From: Verrucomicrobiota bacterium
GTDB taxonomy: Bacteria; Verrucomicrobiota; Kiritimatiellia; CAIQIC01; JAGNIJ01
Reading direction: 5' to 3'
Length of the DNA stretch: 64,000 nt
Assembly: GCA_022710725.1 (NCBI GenBank)
Contig: JAKLGK010000002.1
Location: forward strand, 186,001-250,000
A model generated the notes under the pieces. It was not told the origin of the DNA. It saw only the letters and a program-made list of their open reading frames with translations, and did not search any database. The translations under genes and the position numbers were made by a program. Positions within the stretch are counted from its first letter, which is position 1. Each line of letters starts with the position of its first letter. This document shows, piece by piece, positions 31,367 through 40,415 of this stretch.

Positions 31367-32671
31367 ATGAAGATCACCATTGTGGGCACGGGATATGTCG
31401 GGCTGGTCACGGGCGCCTGCTTTTCCGAGGTCGGCCACCAGGTCCTGTGCGTCGACAAGGACGAGCGCAAGGTCAACATGCTCCGCGCCAACAAGATGCC
31501 CATCTACGAACCCGGCCTCGACGAGGTCGTGGCGCGCAACGTGGCCGCGGGCCGCCTGCGCTTCTCCACGTCCCTGGCCGAGGGGACCGAGTATGCGGAG
31601 GTGATCTTCATCGCCGTCGGCACGCCGCCCGGCGTCGAGGGGCAGGCGGATCTTTCCTACGTCGAGCAGGTCGTCCGCGAGGTGGCCGAGCACATGTCCT
31701 CCTACCGGCTCCTCGTGGAGAAGAGCACGGTCCCGGTGAACACGGCGGAGCAGATCAAGCGCACGGTCCTGCGCTACTCGCGCAAGGACGTCGCGTTCGA
31801 TGTGGCCTCCAACCCGGAATTCCTCCGGGAAGGCACGGCCATCGAGGACGCCCTCCAGCCGGACCGCGTGGTCGTCGGCGTCGAGAGCGAGCGCGCGTCG
31901 CAGCTGCTCCGGGCCATCTACGAGCCGATCATCGCCCGCGGCGGCGGGGTGTTCGTCGAGATGGGCATCGCCAGCGCCGAGCTGACGAAGCACGCGTCCA
32001 ACTCCTTCCTCGCGATGAAGATCTCCTACATCAACGCGGTCAGCCGCATCTGCGAGCTGGCCGGCGCGGACGTGGAGCAGGTCGCCAACGGCATGGGGCT
32101 CGATCGCCGGATCGGCCGCCAGTTCCTCAAGGCCGGGGTGGGGTACGGCGGCTCGTGCTTCCCCAAGGACGTGGACGCGTTCGTGCACCTGGCCGACCAG
32201 CTCGGGTACGATTTCGACCTGCTCAAGAACGTGCGGCAGATCAACGAGGCCCAGCGCGACCACGTGATGCAGAAGATCCGGCACGAGCTCTGGGTCATCC
32301 AGGACAAGACGGTCGCCATCCTGGGCCTGGCGTTCAAGCCCTGCACCGACGACGTGCGCGAGGCGGCCTCGCTCTACTTCGTCCCGCGGCTCCGCGAGGC
32401 CGGCGCGATGCTGCGCCTGTGGGACCCGGTGGCCACGGACAACTTCAAGGCGCTCTACCCGGACCTGGCCTATTTCACGGACATCGAGGCCTGCGTGAGG
32501 GACGCGGACCTGGTGCTGATCCTGACCGAGTGGTCGCAGATCGCCGATTTCGGGCTGGAGCGGCTCCGGTCCCTGATGAAGTGCCCCGTGGTGGTGGACG
32601 GGCGCAACATGTTTGATCCGAAAGAGATGCGTGCCAAGGGGTTCGCCTACCACTGCGTGGGCCGCCCGTGA
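31367..32671 (+). CDS. ugd: UDP-glucose 6-dehydrogenase
   Basis: 434 residues from ATG at 31367, where the Rossmann motif begins (MKITIVGTGYVGLVTGACFS). It oxidises UDP-glucose to UDP-glucuronate with two NAD. The family order is intact: VDKDERKVNMLRANKMPIYE, VGTPPGVEGQADLSYVE, VEKSTVPVNTAEQIK, SNPEFLREGTAIEDALQPDR, the catalytic cysteine in GYGGSCFPKDVDAFVHL and the C-terminal GLAFKPCTDDVREAASL domain. It supplies acidic sugar for capsule or exopolysaccharide; no glycosyltransferase is adjacent. It is followed by rpsU with an independent promoter. Confidence 0.97.
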   Translation: MKITIVGTGYVGLVTGACFSEVGHQVLCVDKDERKVNMLRANKMPIYEPGLDEVVARNVAAGRLRFSTSLAEGTEYAEVIFIAVGTPPGVEGQADLSYVEQVVREVAEHMSSYRLLVEKSTVPVNTAEQIKRTVLRYSRKDVAFDVASNPEFLREGTAIEDALQPDRVVVGVESERASQLLRAIYEPIIARGGGVFVEMGIASAELTKHASNSFLAMKISYINAVSRICELAGADVEQVANGMGLDRRIGRQFLKAGVGYGGSCFPKDVDAFVHLADQLGYDFDLLKNVRQINEAQRDHVMQKIRHELWVIQDKTVAILGLAFKPCTDDVREAASLYFVPRLREAGAMLRLWDPVATDNFKALYPDLAYFTDIEACVRDADLVLILTEWSQIADFGLERLRSLMKCPVVVDGRNMFDPKEMRAKGFAYHCVGRP

Positions 32672-32679
32672 GTTGCCGT

Positions 32680-32708
32680 TTGACAAACCCCGGGAGTTGG
32701 CTTACACG
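32680..32708 (+). promoter_or_regulatory. rpsU promoter
   Basis: Perfect TTGACA (32680-32685), a 17-bp spacer and TACACG (32703-32708), 59 bp before the GTG start. Confidence 0.6.
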
Positions 32709-32767
32709 TGCCCGGGATCATCAGCCGTAGAAACACATCGAGTGGCGGAAGGGGGGAAATACACCCA

Positions 32768-32947
32768 GTGTCAGAAGTTAAAGTCAGAAAAGGCGAGTCG
32801 GTGGAAAAGGCGCTGCGCCGGCTCAAGAAGAAGATGGACAAGGAAGGGATCATGCGGGAGATCCGCTCGCACCGGCATTACGAAAAGCCGAGCGAGAAGC
32901 GGCGCCGCAAGCAGGCGCGGGCGCGCCTGCGGGCCCTGAAGGGCTGA
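32768..32947 (+). CDS. rpsU: 30S ribosomal protein S21
   Basis: 59 residues from GTG at 32768; the family begins at this point ([20 protein letters not shown]), and an AGGGGGG-like site lies upstream. The middle ([20 protein letters not shown]) and the very basic C-terminal helix ([17 protein letters not shown]) are typical. S21 binds near the anti-Shine-Dalgarno region of 16S rRNA and helps initiation. It is expressed alone, flanked by a TTGACA promoter and a hairpin/T5 terminator, rather than in the rpsU-dnaG-rpoD unit of E. coli. A GTG start is one of many in this window. Confidence 0.95.
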   Translation: MSEVKVRKGESVEKALRRLKKKMDKEGIMREIRSHRHYEKPSEKRRRKQARARLRALKG

Positions 32948-32966
32948 TTCCTTCGGTTCGCGCGAA

Positions 32967-32995
32967 AACTCTCCTCCACCCGGGGGAGAGTTTTT
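32967..32995 (+). terminator. Intrinsic terminator after rpsU
   Basis: Stem AAACTCTCC (32967-32975) with GGAGAGTTT (32985-32993) and a 9-nt loop, ending in T5 (32991-32995), 19 bp after the stop. Confidence 0.85.
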
Positions 32996-33011
32996 GCCGT
33001 TACGGGGCGTG

Positions 33012-33941
33012 ATGATTATCGGCCTGACCACGCGGTGGAATGCCCGGGAACACACCGAGGGCGAGAGGATGATCGAGGAGATCCTCGCCCTCGGGTTCGA
33101 CCACGTGGAGCTGGGGTACGACCTCCGCCTCGACCTCGTGCCCGGCGTGATGCGGATGGTGGAGCAGAAGGCCGTCCGCGTCTGGAGCGTGCATAATTTC
33201 TGCCCCGTTCCCGTGGGCGCCCCGAAGGGGCACCCGGAGCTGTTCAGCCTGTCCGACCGCGATCCCCGGGAACGCGAGCGGGCGGTGCAGCACACGGAGC
33301 GGACGATCCGGTTCGCGGGGGAGGTCGGCGCGCGGGTGGTCGTGGCGCACGCGGGCAACGTGGACATGACGAAGTACAGCCGCGAGCTGCTGGCCCTCTG
33401 CGCGGAGGGACGGCTGGGCACGCCGGCCTACGAGAAGACCAAGCTCAAGCTCCAGATCACCCGCGAAAAGAAGGCGGGGCCCCACCTGGAGGGACTGCGG
33501 GAGAGCGTCAAGCGGCTGCTGCCCGCCCTCGAGGCGGCCGGCGTGGCGCTGGCGCTGGAAAACCTGCCGACGTGGGAGGCCGTGCCGACCGAAGTGGAGA
33601 TGGAGCGGCTCTGCCGGGAGATCGACAGCCCGCACCTGCGCTACTGGCACGACATCGGGCACGGGCACATCCGGGCGATGCTCGGGTTCATCAATCCCGA
33701 GCGCTGGCTGGAGCGCCTGTCGCCCTGGCTGGCGGGCATGCACATCCACGACGTCCGGCCGCCGGCGCTCGACCACGCCATGCCGCCGGGCGGACTGGTG
33801 GATTTTACGCGCTTCCGTGATCGGATGAAATCGGATATGGTGCGCATTCTGGAGCCGGGGCCGGGCGCGCCCGCGGACACGGTCCGGGGGGCGCTCGCCT
33901 ATCTCCGGGGGGTCTGGGAAGGCCCCGGAACCGCAACGTAA
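33012..33941 (+). CDS. Sugar phosphate isomerase/epimerase family (AP endonuclease 2-like TIM barrel)
   Basis: 309 residues; ATG at 33012 matches the first barrel strand [20 protein letters not shown]. Further strands: [79 protein letters not shown], the [15 protein letters not shown] metal site and [20 protein letters not shown]. The His, Asp and Glu residues at strand ends fit the divalent-metal centre of the xylose isomerase-like superfamily. Substrate unknown; members include hydroxypyruvate and inosose isomerases and endonuclease IV, but DNA-binding features are not seen. It is 16 bp upstream of gmd and may belong to that sugar-nucleotide unit. Confidence 0.85.
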   Translation: MIIGLTTRWNAREHTEGERMIEEILALGFDHVELGYDLRLDLVPGVMRMVEQKAVRVWSVHNFCPVPVGAPKGHPELFSLSDRDPRERERAVQHTERTIRFAGEVGARVVVAHAGNVDMTKYSRELLALCAEGRLGTPAYEKTKLKLQITREKKAGPHLEGLRESVKRLLPALEAAGVALALENLPTWEAVPTEVEMERLCREIDSPHLRYWHDIGHGHIRAMLGFINPERWLERLSPWLAGMHIHDVRPPALDHAMPPGGLVDFTRFRDRMKSDMVRILEPGPGAPADTVRGALAYLRGVWEGPGTAT

Positions 33942-33957
33942 GCAGGGGAAGAAAGGC

Positions 33958-34926
33958 ATGAAAAAAGCGCTGATCACCGGGGTCACGGGCCAGGACGGGT
34001 CGTACCTGGCGGAATGGCTGCTCGGCAAGGGCTACGCCGTCCACGGCATGGTGCGCCGCTCCAGCACGGAGACGTTCGAGCGCATCGGCCACATCAAGGA
34101 CCGGCTGAACCTGGTCCAGGCCGACCTGCTCGACGAGCTTTCGCTGATCAAGGCCCTGGAGGAGGCGCGGCCCGACGAGATCTACAACCTCGCGGCCATG
34201 TCCTTCGTGCCGACCTCCTGGAGCCAGCCGGTGCTGACGGGCGAATTCACCGGCATCGGCGTCACCCGCCTGCTCGAGGCCGTCCGCCTCGTGTGCCCGA
34301 AGGCGCGCGTGTACCAGGCTTCCAGCAGCGAGATGTTCGGCAAGGTGCGCGAGGTCCCGCAGACCGAGCTGACGCCCTTCCACCCCCGCAGCCCGTACGG
34401 CGTGGCCAAGGCGTACGGCCATTTCATCACCGTCAACTACCGCGAAAGCTACGGCCTCTTCGCGGTCTCCGGCATCCTCTTCAACCACGAGAGCCCCCGC
34501 CGCGGCAAGGAGTTCGTCACCCGCAAGATCACCGACGGCGTGGCGCGCATCCGGGCCGGCCTCCAGGACAAGCTGCCGATGGGCAACATCGAGGCCAAGC
34601 GCGACTGGGGCTTCGCCGGCGACTATGTCCGGGCCATGTGGCTGATGCTCCAGCAGCCCGAGCCCGACGACTTCGTCATCGCCACGGGCGAAAACCATTC
34701 CGTCCGCGAGTTCCTCGAGCTCGCCTTCGCCCGCGCCGGCCTCCACTGGGAGGATCACGTCGTGATCGATTCCGCCCTGCTGCGCCCCGCCGAGGTGGAG
34801 CACCTGCTCGGCGACTGCGCCAAGGCGCGCGCGAAGCTGGGCTGGAAGCCCGAGGTCGATTTCCCCGGCCTCGTGCGGATGATGGTGGACGCCGACCTCG
34901 AACGGTACGGGGTCCGGAGCAAGTAA
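33958..34926 (+). CDS. gmd: GDP-mannose 4,6-dehydratase
   Basis: 322 residues. It makes GDP-4-keto-6-deoxymannose, precursor of GDP-fucose, GDP-rhamnose and perosamine. Family motifs: [20 protein letters not shown], the [17 protein letters not shown] phosphate/NADP segment, [60 protein letters not shown] with Yxxx[17 protein letters not shown], and [18 protein letters not shown]. The NADP-type RRSS motif supports NADP as cofactor. The reductase gene follows one base after the stop region, so the pair is co-transcribed and probably produces one GDP-deoxyhexose. Confidence 0.95.
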   Translation: MKKALITGVTGQDGSYLAEWLLGKGYAVHGMVRRSSTETFERIGHIKDRLNLVQADLLDELSLIKALEEARPDEIYNLAAMSFVPTSWSQPVLTGEFTGIGVTRLLEAVRLVCPKARVYQASSSEMFGKVREVPQTELTPFHPRSPYGVAKAYGHFITVNYRESYGLFAVSGILFNHESPRRGKEFVTRKITDGVARIRAGLQDKLPMGNIEAKRDWGFAGDYVRAMWLMLQQPEPDDFVIATGENHSVREFLELAFARAGLHWEDHVVIDSALLRPAEVEHLLGDCAKARAKLGWKPEVDFPGLVRMMVDADLERYGVRSK

Positions 34927-34927
34927 C

Positions 34928-35866
34928 GTGAACGTGCTGGTCACCGGCGCCGGGGGGTTCGTCGGCCGCCACGTGGTGGCCGACCTGGCCGCCGCCGGGC
35001 ACGCGCCGATCGGCTTTGACCGGCCGGGGGTTCCGCTGCCGCCCGCCGCGAGCCCGCGCTCCGGCGACATCCTGGACCGGGCGGCCCTGGACGCCCTCGT
35101 GCGGGAACTCCAGCCCGGCGGCCTCATTCACCTGGCCGGCGCGGCGTTCGTGCCGATGGGCTGGACCGATCCCGATGCCGTGTTCTCGGCCAACCTCCTG
35201 GGCGCGATCCGCGTGATGGAGGCCTTCCGGCATCATGCCCCCCGCGCCCGCCTGCTCATGGTGACCTCCGCCGAGGTGTACGGCCGGTCCGGCGCCCCCG
35301 GGCGCCTGGACGAGGAGTCGCCGCTGCTCCCGGACAACCTGTACGCCCTGTCCAAGCAGGCCGTGGATTCCGCGGCGCGGATGGCCGCGGCGCATTACGG
35401 CATGCCGATCGTCGTCGCGCGCCCCGGCAACCATATCGGCCCCGGGCAGTCGCCGAGTTTCGTCGCGGCCGCCTTCGCGGAGCAGGTGGCCGCCATCGCG
35501 CTGGGCCGCGCGGAACCCGTGGTGCGCGTGGGCAACCTCGACAGCCTCCGCGATTTCCTGGACGTCCGCGACGTCGCCCGCGCCTACCGTATCCTGCTGG
35601 AGCGGGGGGAACCGGGCCGGGCCTACAACATTTCGTCCGGGAAGCTGGTCCGCGTCGGCGATCTTCTGGAAGGGCTCTGCCGGCTGGCCGGCATCCGGCC
35701 GCGCGTCGAGGTCGACCCGGCGCGCTACCGCCCGGCCGAGGAGCCGCGGCCTCTCGACAGCGGCCGGATCCGCCGCGAGCTCGGTTGGGAGCCGGCCGTC
35801 CCGCTCGACGGGACGCTGCGGGCCATCCTGGACGAGGCCCTCCGGCGCGCCGGGAAGGCGGGGTGA
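34928..35866 (+). CDS. GDP-6-deoxy-D-lyxo-4-hexulose reductase-like epimerase/reductase
   Basis: 312 residues from GTG at 34928. Extended SDR: VLVTGAGGFVGRHVVADL, IHLAGAAFVPMGWTDPDAVF, LMVTSAEVYGRSGAPGRLDE, LYALSKQAVDSAARMAAAHY with YxxxK, VVARPGNHIGPGQSPSFVAA and FLDVRDVARAYRILL. The PGNHIGPGQ and FVPMGW segments match the RMD (GDP-4-keto-6-deoxymannose reductase) group, which gives GDP-D-rhamnose. Position directly after gmd supports this. GDP-fucose synthase is the alternative, but that family usually has a different substrate loop. Confidence 0.85.
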   Translation: MNVLVTGAGGFVGRHVVADLAAAGHAPIGFDRPGVPLPPAASPRSGDILDRAALDALVRELQPGGLIHLAGAAFVPMGWTDPDAVFSANLLGAIRVMEAFRHHAPRARLLMVTSAEVYGRSGAPGRLDEESPLLPDNLYALSKQAVDSAARMAAAHYGMPIVVARPGNHIGPGQSPSFVAAAFAEQVAAIALGRAEPVVRVGNLDSLRDFLDVRDVARAYRILLERGEPGRAYNISSGKLVRVGDLLEGLCRLAGIRPRVEVDPARYRPAEEPRPLDSGRIRRELGWEPAVPLDGTLRAILDEALRRAGKAG

Positions 35867-35870
35867 GCCC

Positions 35871-36911
35871 GTGAGCCGCGCCCGGCGTTTCCTTTCCCTG
35901 GGCGTTCGCCTGGCGTTGTGCATCGGGCTGATGGTTTTCCTGCTCCGGCGGCTGGACCTTTCGGAATTCGGCCGCGTCTTCGCCGGCGCCGCCGGGCAGT
36001 GGCCCTGGTGGCTGGCGGGCCTCGGCTTCACCTTCCTCGGCCTTTTCGCCGGCGCCTGGCGCTGGGGCGAGATCCTGGCCGCGCAGGGGCTGCGGATCTC
36101 CTTCGGACAGGTCTTCAGCATCTTCTTCATCGGCCAGTTCTTCAACGCCTTCATGCTTGGCGCGTGCGGCGGCGACGTGGCGCGGGCCTACTACGTGGCC
36201 CGACGCGCGGGCGGGCGGCGGACCGAGGCGGCCTCGACCGTGCTCGTGGACCGGGCGATCGGGCTGTGGGTGACGATCGCCTTCGGCTGCCTGATGATCG
36301 CCTCGCGGCACGCCCTGTTCGCGCACCATCCCGCGAGCCGATGGCCCGCGATGCTGATGTGGATTCTCCTGGCGGGTTCCGTCCTGGCCGCGTGGCTGCT
36401 TTTCCGCCGCAACCTGGCCGAGCATCCGTGGCTGGCCGCCCGGGCGAAGCCGGCGTCCCGCCTGGGCGCGCTGGCCCGGCGGATGTACGCGGCGTTCTAC
36501 CTGTACCGGCAGCGGCCCGGCCTGGTGGCCGGCGCGGCCGCCCTGTCGCTGGTCAACGTGTTCGGCCTGACGATGGCCTGCTGGAGTTTCGCGCGCAGCC
36601 TGGGCGTGGGCGTCCCGCTGCTCGTCTTTTTCGCGTTGTTCCCCGTCATCACCGTGATCGCCGCGATTCCCCTGACGCCCGGCAGCCTCGGCGTGCGCGA
36701 AAGCCTCTTCGTGACGCTTTTCGCCGCTGTGCAGGTCGGCGACGAAACCGCGATGTCCCTCTCGCTCCTGGTCTATGCCGGCAGCCTGGTCTGGAGCCTG
36801 TTCGGCGGCGCGATCTTCCTGGGCTACGCCGCCGGGGAAGGCCATGGCTTCCGCGAGGAGCTGGAGGCCATCCAGCACGACGCGCCGGCGGCGGGCGAGG
36901 GGTTGCCGTGA
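35871..36911 (+). CDS. Flippase-like integral membrane protein (UPF0104/LPG synthase TM region)
   Basis: 346 residues from GTG at 35871 (an ATG/GTG near the end of the previous gene, GTGAGCCCGTG). About eight hydrophobic segments are visible, for example [80 protein letters not shown] (conserved loop), LLVFFALFPVITVIAAIPLT and PGSLGVRESLFVTLF. The GDxxRxYY...R loop and LPGSLGVRE motif are characteristic of UPF0104 proteins, which include the transmembrane part of MprF and putative lipid-linked-sugar transporters. Its place after gmd/rmd suggests movement of a lipid-linked sugar, but this is inference. Confidence 0.85.
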   Translation: MSRARRFLSLGVRLALCIGLMVFLLRRLDLSEFGRVFAGAAGQWPWWLAGLGFTFLGLFAGAWRWGEILAAQGLRISFGQVFSIFFIGQFFNAFMLGACGGDVARAYYVARRAGGRRTEAASTVLVDRAIGLWVTIAFGCLMIASRHALFAHHPASRWPAMLMWILLAGSVLAAWLLFRRNLAEHPWLAARAKPASRLGALARRMYAAFYLYRQRPGLVAGAAALSLVNVFGLTMACWSFARSLGVGVPLLVFFALFPVITVIAAIPLTPGSLGVRESLFVTLFAAVQVGDETAMSLSLLVYAGSLVWSLFGGAIFLGYAAGEGHGFREELEAIQHDAPAAGEGLP

Positions 36912-37195
36912 CCTGGGCGCAAGCGGCGCCCGGCGGCGCGCGGCTCGTGCTGCGCATCGTCCCGCGGGCCGACCGCAATGCCGTTCAGGGCCTTCACGGC
37001 GATGCCCTGAAAATCCGGCTCCAGGCGCCGCCGGTGGACAACAAGGCCAACGAGGCGCTGGTGGAATTCCTGGCCGGCCGGTTGAGCCTGCCGCGGCACA
37101 GCATCCGCCTCGTCGCGGGCGCTTCCGGGCGCAACAAACAGGTCCTCGTCACCGGGCTCGAGCCGGGCGAAATCGTCCGCCGGCTTACAGGGTGA
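36908..37195 (+). CDS. YggU/DUF167 family protein
   Basis: 95 residues from GTG at 36908, overlapping the stop of the flippase-like gene (GTGA). The fold is marked by ARLVLRIVPRADRNAVQGLH, ALKIRLQAPPVDNKANEALV and FLAGRLSLPRHSIRLVAGAS GRNKQV. This is a small alpha/beta family of unknown function found widely in bacteria and in archaea and eukaryotes. Its last 11 bases overlap the convergent transglutaminase-like gene. The gene is translationally coupled to the membrane protein upstream. Confidence 0.92.
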   Translation: MTWAQAAPGGARLVLRIVPRADRNAVQGLHGDALKIRLQAPPVDNKANEALVEFLAGRLSLPRHSIRLVAGASGRNKQVLVTGLEPGEIVRRLTG

Positions 37196-38900
37196 CGTTT
37201 TTTTCCAGGCCTTTTGCCGACGGCCATTCCACGCGCCGCGCGCCCTGCGACAGCCGGACGCGGTCGGGCCGGCAGTCCAGCTCGACCGGTTCCCCGGGAT
37301 GGCGATTCTTCCATATCCCGGCGAGGCCCAGCGCCTTTTCCAGCCCGTCGCCCCGCCCGTAGTTGGCGACCTCGTCGGGCTGCGCGACGCGGGCCCCGTC
37401 GTAGATGGATTCGTTCGGCAGGCCCTCCAGCCACGCGGCGGCCTGCCGGTCGTCCTGGCCTTCCGCCCGTTTCAGCGTGACGGGACTGCGCTCCAGCGCC
37501 GCCTTGAGGAACGGCGCCCAGTCGCACCGCGACAGGTCCCGGTAGGCATAGAACGCGAGGTCGGCGATCCGCGATTTCCCGCGCAGGGCTTCGACCTCCG
37601 CCACGATATGCTCCCGCGTCATGCCCGGGCGGAGGCCGATGGCCGGGACGTCCCGGAACCGTTTTTCCCCGGACGGCAGGCGCGGTTCGAGGCGCGTGAA
37701 CCCGACCAGGTCGCGGATGATGTCGCTCGCGCGCATGTTGTAGCACGTGAATTCCTTCATGAGCTTCTGCACGTCCTCCTCGCGCGTCAGGTCGATCTTG
37801 TTCCGCCGGAAGAAGTCCTCGAACTTGTTGAGCGGAATCCGGCCGTCCAGCGGCTCCGCGAAGAACTCGTCCTCCTCGATCTCCTCCAGCAGCTTGTCCC
37901 GCGTGCGGTCGCTGACCTTGAACGAGCTCGTGTGCTCGTAGTGGTAGACCTTCTCCGCCGGGATGTGCCGCGCCTTGCCGCCGAAATCGTGGGTTATCTG
38001 GAAGCACGACTGCAGTTCCGGCTTCTGGCGCAGGTAGTTGGCCAGGATCTCCATGTTGATGTCCGTGGCCAGGAAGCCCCGCAGCCTGTCGCGGAACCGG
38101 TCCCACGCCGCCGGCGCGATCGTGGCCTCGGGGTACACGGTATGGATGTACCCGCTGGGGTGGGCGACGATTGTCACCTGTTCGTGGCGGAGCGCGCGCT
38201 GGGCCTTGGCGGTGAGCTCGGTGCCGTTGAACCACATGGCCTTGGTCACCACCCGCCGGTTGTTGGTGAGGATGCCGTCGCCGACGTCCACGAAGTTCTG
38301 CGAGTGCAGCGCGGTGCCCATCAGGAAGATGTCCTCCAGCGGGATGCCGCAGATCGCGTAGAGGGCGGCGGCGTAGAGCGTGGACAGCGACACGCATTCG
38401 CCGGCGCCCGCGCGGTAGCCTTCCTTGAAGCGGAAGGCGTCCATGGCCTCGAGGGTCTCCGTCTTCCAGTAGGGGATGACGTGGCCCTCGTACTTGTCCA
38501 GGCCGAAGTGCCGGCGGATGTCGAGGGAGAAGTAGTACTTGTCGCCCTCGTAGCCGAAGAGGGCGTTACTCTGCGCGATGGTCGCCTCGTCCATCCACGG
38601 CCGGAAACGCTCGATCTCGCGCTCCTTCGTGGTCAGCCCCCACGTGTCGAGGTCCAGGTTGAACTCGTAGTGGTCGATGACGAACTGCTTGAGCCGCAGG
38701 ACGCGGCGGTACGGCGTGAGCGAGTCGAGCTTCGCGAACCAGGGATCCTGCCGCCAGGCCCAGAGGCGCGGCGACATGAGGTTGGCGAGCACCAGGCTGT
38801 AGAGCAGCTCGGGGAACACGAAAATCTCCATGTCCGACAGGGTCAGCGCGGACGAGTACTTCTCCAGTTCGCCGGTCGGGACGGGCGGATGAGCATTCAT
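37185..38900 (-). CDS. Large protein with transglutaminase-like Cys-His-Asp core
   Basis: 571 residues from ATG at 38900; an earlier in-frame codon adds a Cys/Pro-rich stretch without support. The N-terminal 150 residues are helical (LYSLVLANLMSPRLWAWRQD, YRRVLRLKQFVIDHYEFNLD). The centre carries RAGAGECVSLSTLYAAALYA (Cys169), MGTALHSQNFVDVGDGILTN (His199, Asp205/Asp208), the order and spacing of the papain-like transglutaminase triad. The second half has helical repeats with EF-like acidic loops (LLEEIEEDEFFAEPLDGRIP, NKFEDFFRRNKIDLTREEDV). No signal peptide. I do not recognise the exact family. It could be a protease or cross-linking enzyme acting in the cytoplasm. It stands alone. Confidence 0.75.
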   Translation of the reverse strand: MNAHPPVPTGELEKYSSALTLSDMEIFVFPELLYSLVLANLMSPRLWAWRQDPWFAKLDSLTPYRRVLRLKQFVIDHYEFNLDLDTWGLTTKEREIERFRPWMDEATIAQSNALFGYEGDKYYFSLDIRRHFGLDKYEGHVIPYWKTETLEAMDAFRFKEGYRAGAGECVSLSTLYAAALYAICGIPLEDIFLMGTALHSQNFVDVGDGILTNNRRVVTKAMWFNGTELTAKAQRALRHEQVTIVAHPSGYIHTVYPEATIAPAAWDRFRDRLRGFLATDINMEILANYLRQKPELQSCFQITHDFGGKARHIPAEKVYHYEHTSSFKVSDRTRDKLLEEIEEDEFFAEPLDGRIPLNKFEDFFRRNKIDLTREEDVQKLMKEFTCYNMRASDIIRDLVGFTRLEPRLPSGEKRFRDVPAIGLRPGMTREHIVAEVEALRGKSRIADLAFYAYRDLSRCDWAPFLKAALERSPVTLKRAEGQDDRQAAAWLEGLPNESIYDGARVAQPDEVANYGRGDGLEKALGLAGIWKNRHPGEPVELDCRPDRVRLSQGARRVEWPSAKGLEKNVTL

Positions 38901-39017
38901 GCCCTCACCGTAGCACGGCGGCGGCGGACAATCAAAGCAAGGGGCGCGGATGCATTTGCTTTCCCTCGGGGCGGCCATCTGCTAGAACGTCGGGGGTCGC
39001 ATGGCGGCGAGAACACG

Positions 39018-40415
39018 ATGAGCACCGACGAACAGTCCGCGGAGCAACCCCGGTCCGCGCCCGGGGACCTCGTCCTGGAATTGAATTTCGTTCCGACGTG
39101 GGCCCGCCAGCCCCCGGCGGCCAATCCCTACGCGGGCTTCGAAGGCGAGCGGCGTCGGGAGCCGCGCGATCGCGATCGCCCGCCTCGCGGCGGGCCGGGA
39201 GCAGGGCCGGGCCGGGGGCCGGGGCGCGGCCCGAAACCGCGCGATCGCGACGAGCGGGAGCGGCGCGGCTTTCCCTCCCGGCGCCCGCCGCGCGAGGGGC
39301 CCGTCGAACCCGCGCCGGCGCCCGTGGCGGTCAGCTTCCTGCCGGAGCGCAGGCACCTGGGGGTTCTGGCGCATGAACTCCGCGCCTCCGGCCGGGCCTA
39401 TCCCCTGGCCGACCTGGCGTCCCGCTTCCTGCAAACGCCGGCCTGCCACGAGGTGAAGATCGAGGCGCGGGGTGGTTCGGGCGGCCAGCCCGGTTCCCAG
39501 CTGGTCCAGTGCCGCGCGTGCCAGCGGCTGTTCCAGAACCTTTCGGAATTCACCGGCCATGCCCTGGCCGTCCACCTGGACACGGTGTTTGTCCGCGAGC
39601 AGCAGCAGGCGGAGCCGCCGGCCGGGGCGTTCAACTGCGTGGCGCGCTGCCGCTTGAGCGGCGAACTGCTCGGGCCGCCCAACTACCATGCCTACAACGC
39701 CCGGCTCCAGGAGCTGTGGCGCACCCGCTTCGCACACATGACGCTGGACGAATACCGCTCGCACATCGAGACCGTCCGCGAGCCGGAACAGATCGAAAAA
39801 TGGAAGCAGTCGGTCTCCGTCCGCACGGCATACCGGTTCAAGGATCAGCCCGAGCTGCCGACCCTGTCGGAGGCGGAGGCGCAGAAGATCTTTGCCGAGC
39901 AGCACCTCCCGAAGCTGGCCTTGACCGGGCGGCGGTTCATCATCCGGGCCGAGTTGGCCCAGCAGTTGACGGACCAGGGCCTGCGCCGGGCCGTCCGGGA
40001 GTCGTGGTTCCGCGAGAGCCGCCATCCGTATTCCGTGATGATGGCGCTGCGCCCGGCCTTCCATCACATGCATCTCTACCTCTTCAGGACGGCCGGCGGA
40101 CAGACCTTCGCGACATCGATCCAGCCGCACCCGCTCGAGCCGCGGCGCGCCGTGAAATCCATCGCCGAGGTGCTGCACTACCTGCGGCGGCACCCGGGCT
40201 GCGCGCGCCACGAGTTGGTCGAAAAGCTGCGGCCGGGGATGGCCGCGGATTCGCCCCAGGCGGCCATGGTGTTGAGCCCCCTTCGCTGGCTCATCGAAAA
40301 GGGCCACGTGATCGAGTTCTTCGACGGGACCCTCTCCGTGCCCGGCGGGCCTCCTTCCGCGCACGAACCGCACGATCACGCTCCCGGCGGCGAGGCGCCC
40401 GCCGCGCACCCATGA
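39018..40415 (+). CDS. C2H2 zinc-finger protein with RG-rich N-terminus and winged-helix-like C-terminus
   Basis: 465 residues from ATG at 39018; the upstream frame is antisense to the transglutaminase-like gene. Residues 40-100 are low-complexity Arg/Gly/Pro (GAGPGRGPGRGPKPRDRDE). Residues 165-186 hold a textbook C2H2 finger, Cys165-x2-Cys168-x12-His181-x4-His186 (CRACQRLFQNLSEFTGHALA), with Phe in the hydrophobic positions. A second Cys pair lies in FNCVARCRLSGELLGPPNYH. The middle is helical (YNARLQELWRTRFAHMTLDE), and the last 100 residues look like a winged helix (EVLHYLRRHPGCARHELVEK...LIEKGHVIEF). Nucleic-acid binding is likely. Overlaps hisC by four bases (ATGA). Confidence 0.75.
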   Translation: MSTDEQSAEQPRSAPGDLVLELNFVPTWARQPPAANPYAGFEGERRREPRDRDRPPRGGPGAGPGRGPGRGPKPRDRDERERRGFPSRRPPREGPVEPAPAPVAVSFLPERRHLGVLAHELRASGRAYPLADLASRFLQTPACHEVKIEARGGSGGQPGSQLVQCRACQRLFQNLSEFTGHALAVHLDTVFVREQQQAEPPAGAFNCVARCRLSGELLGPPNYHAYNARLQELWRTRFAHMTLDEYRSHIETVREPEQIEKWKQSVSVRTAYRFKDQPELPTLSEAEAQKIFAEQHLPKLALTGRRFIIRAELAQQLTDQGLRRAVRESWFRESRHPYSVMMALRPAFHHMHLYLFRTAGGQTFATSIQPHPLEPRRAVKSIAEVLHYLRRHPGCARHELVEKLRPGMAADSPQAAMVLSPLRWLIEKGHVIEFFDGTLSVPGGPPSAHEPHDHAPGGEAPAAHP

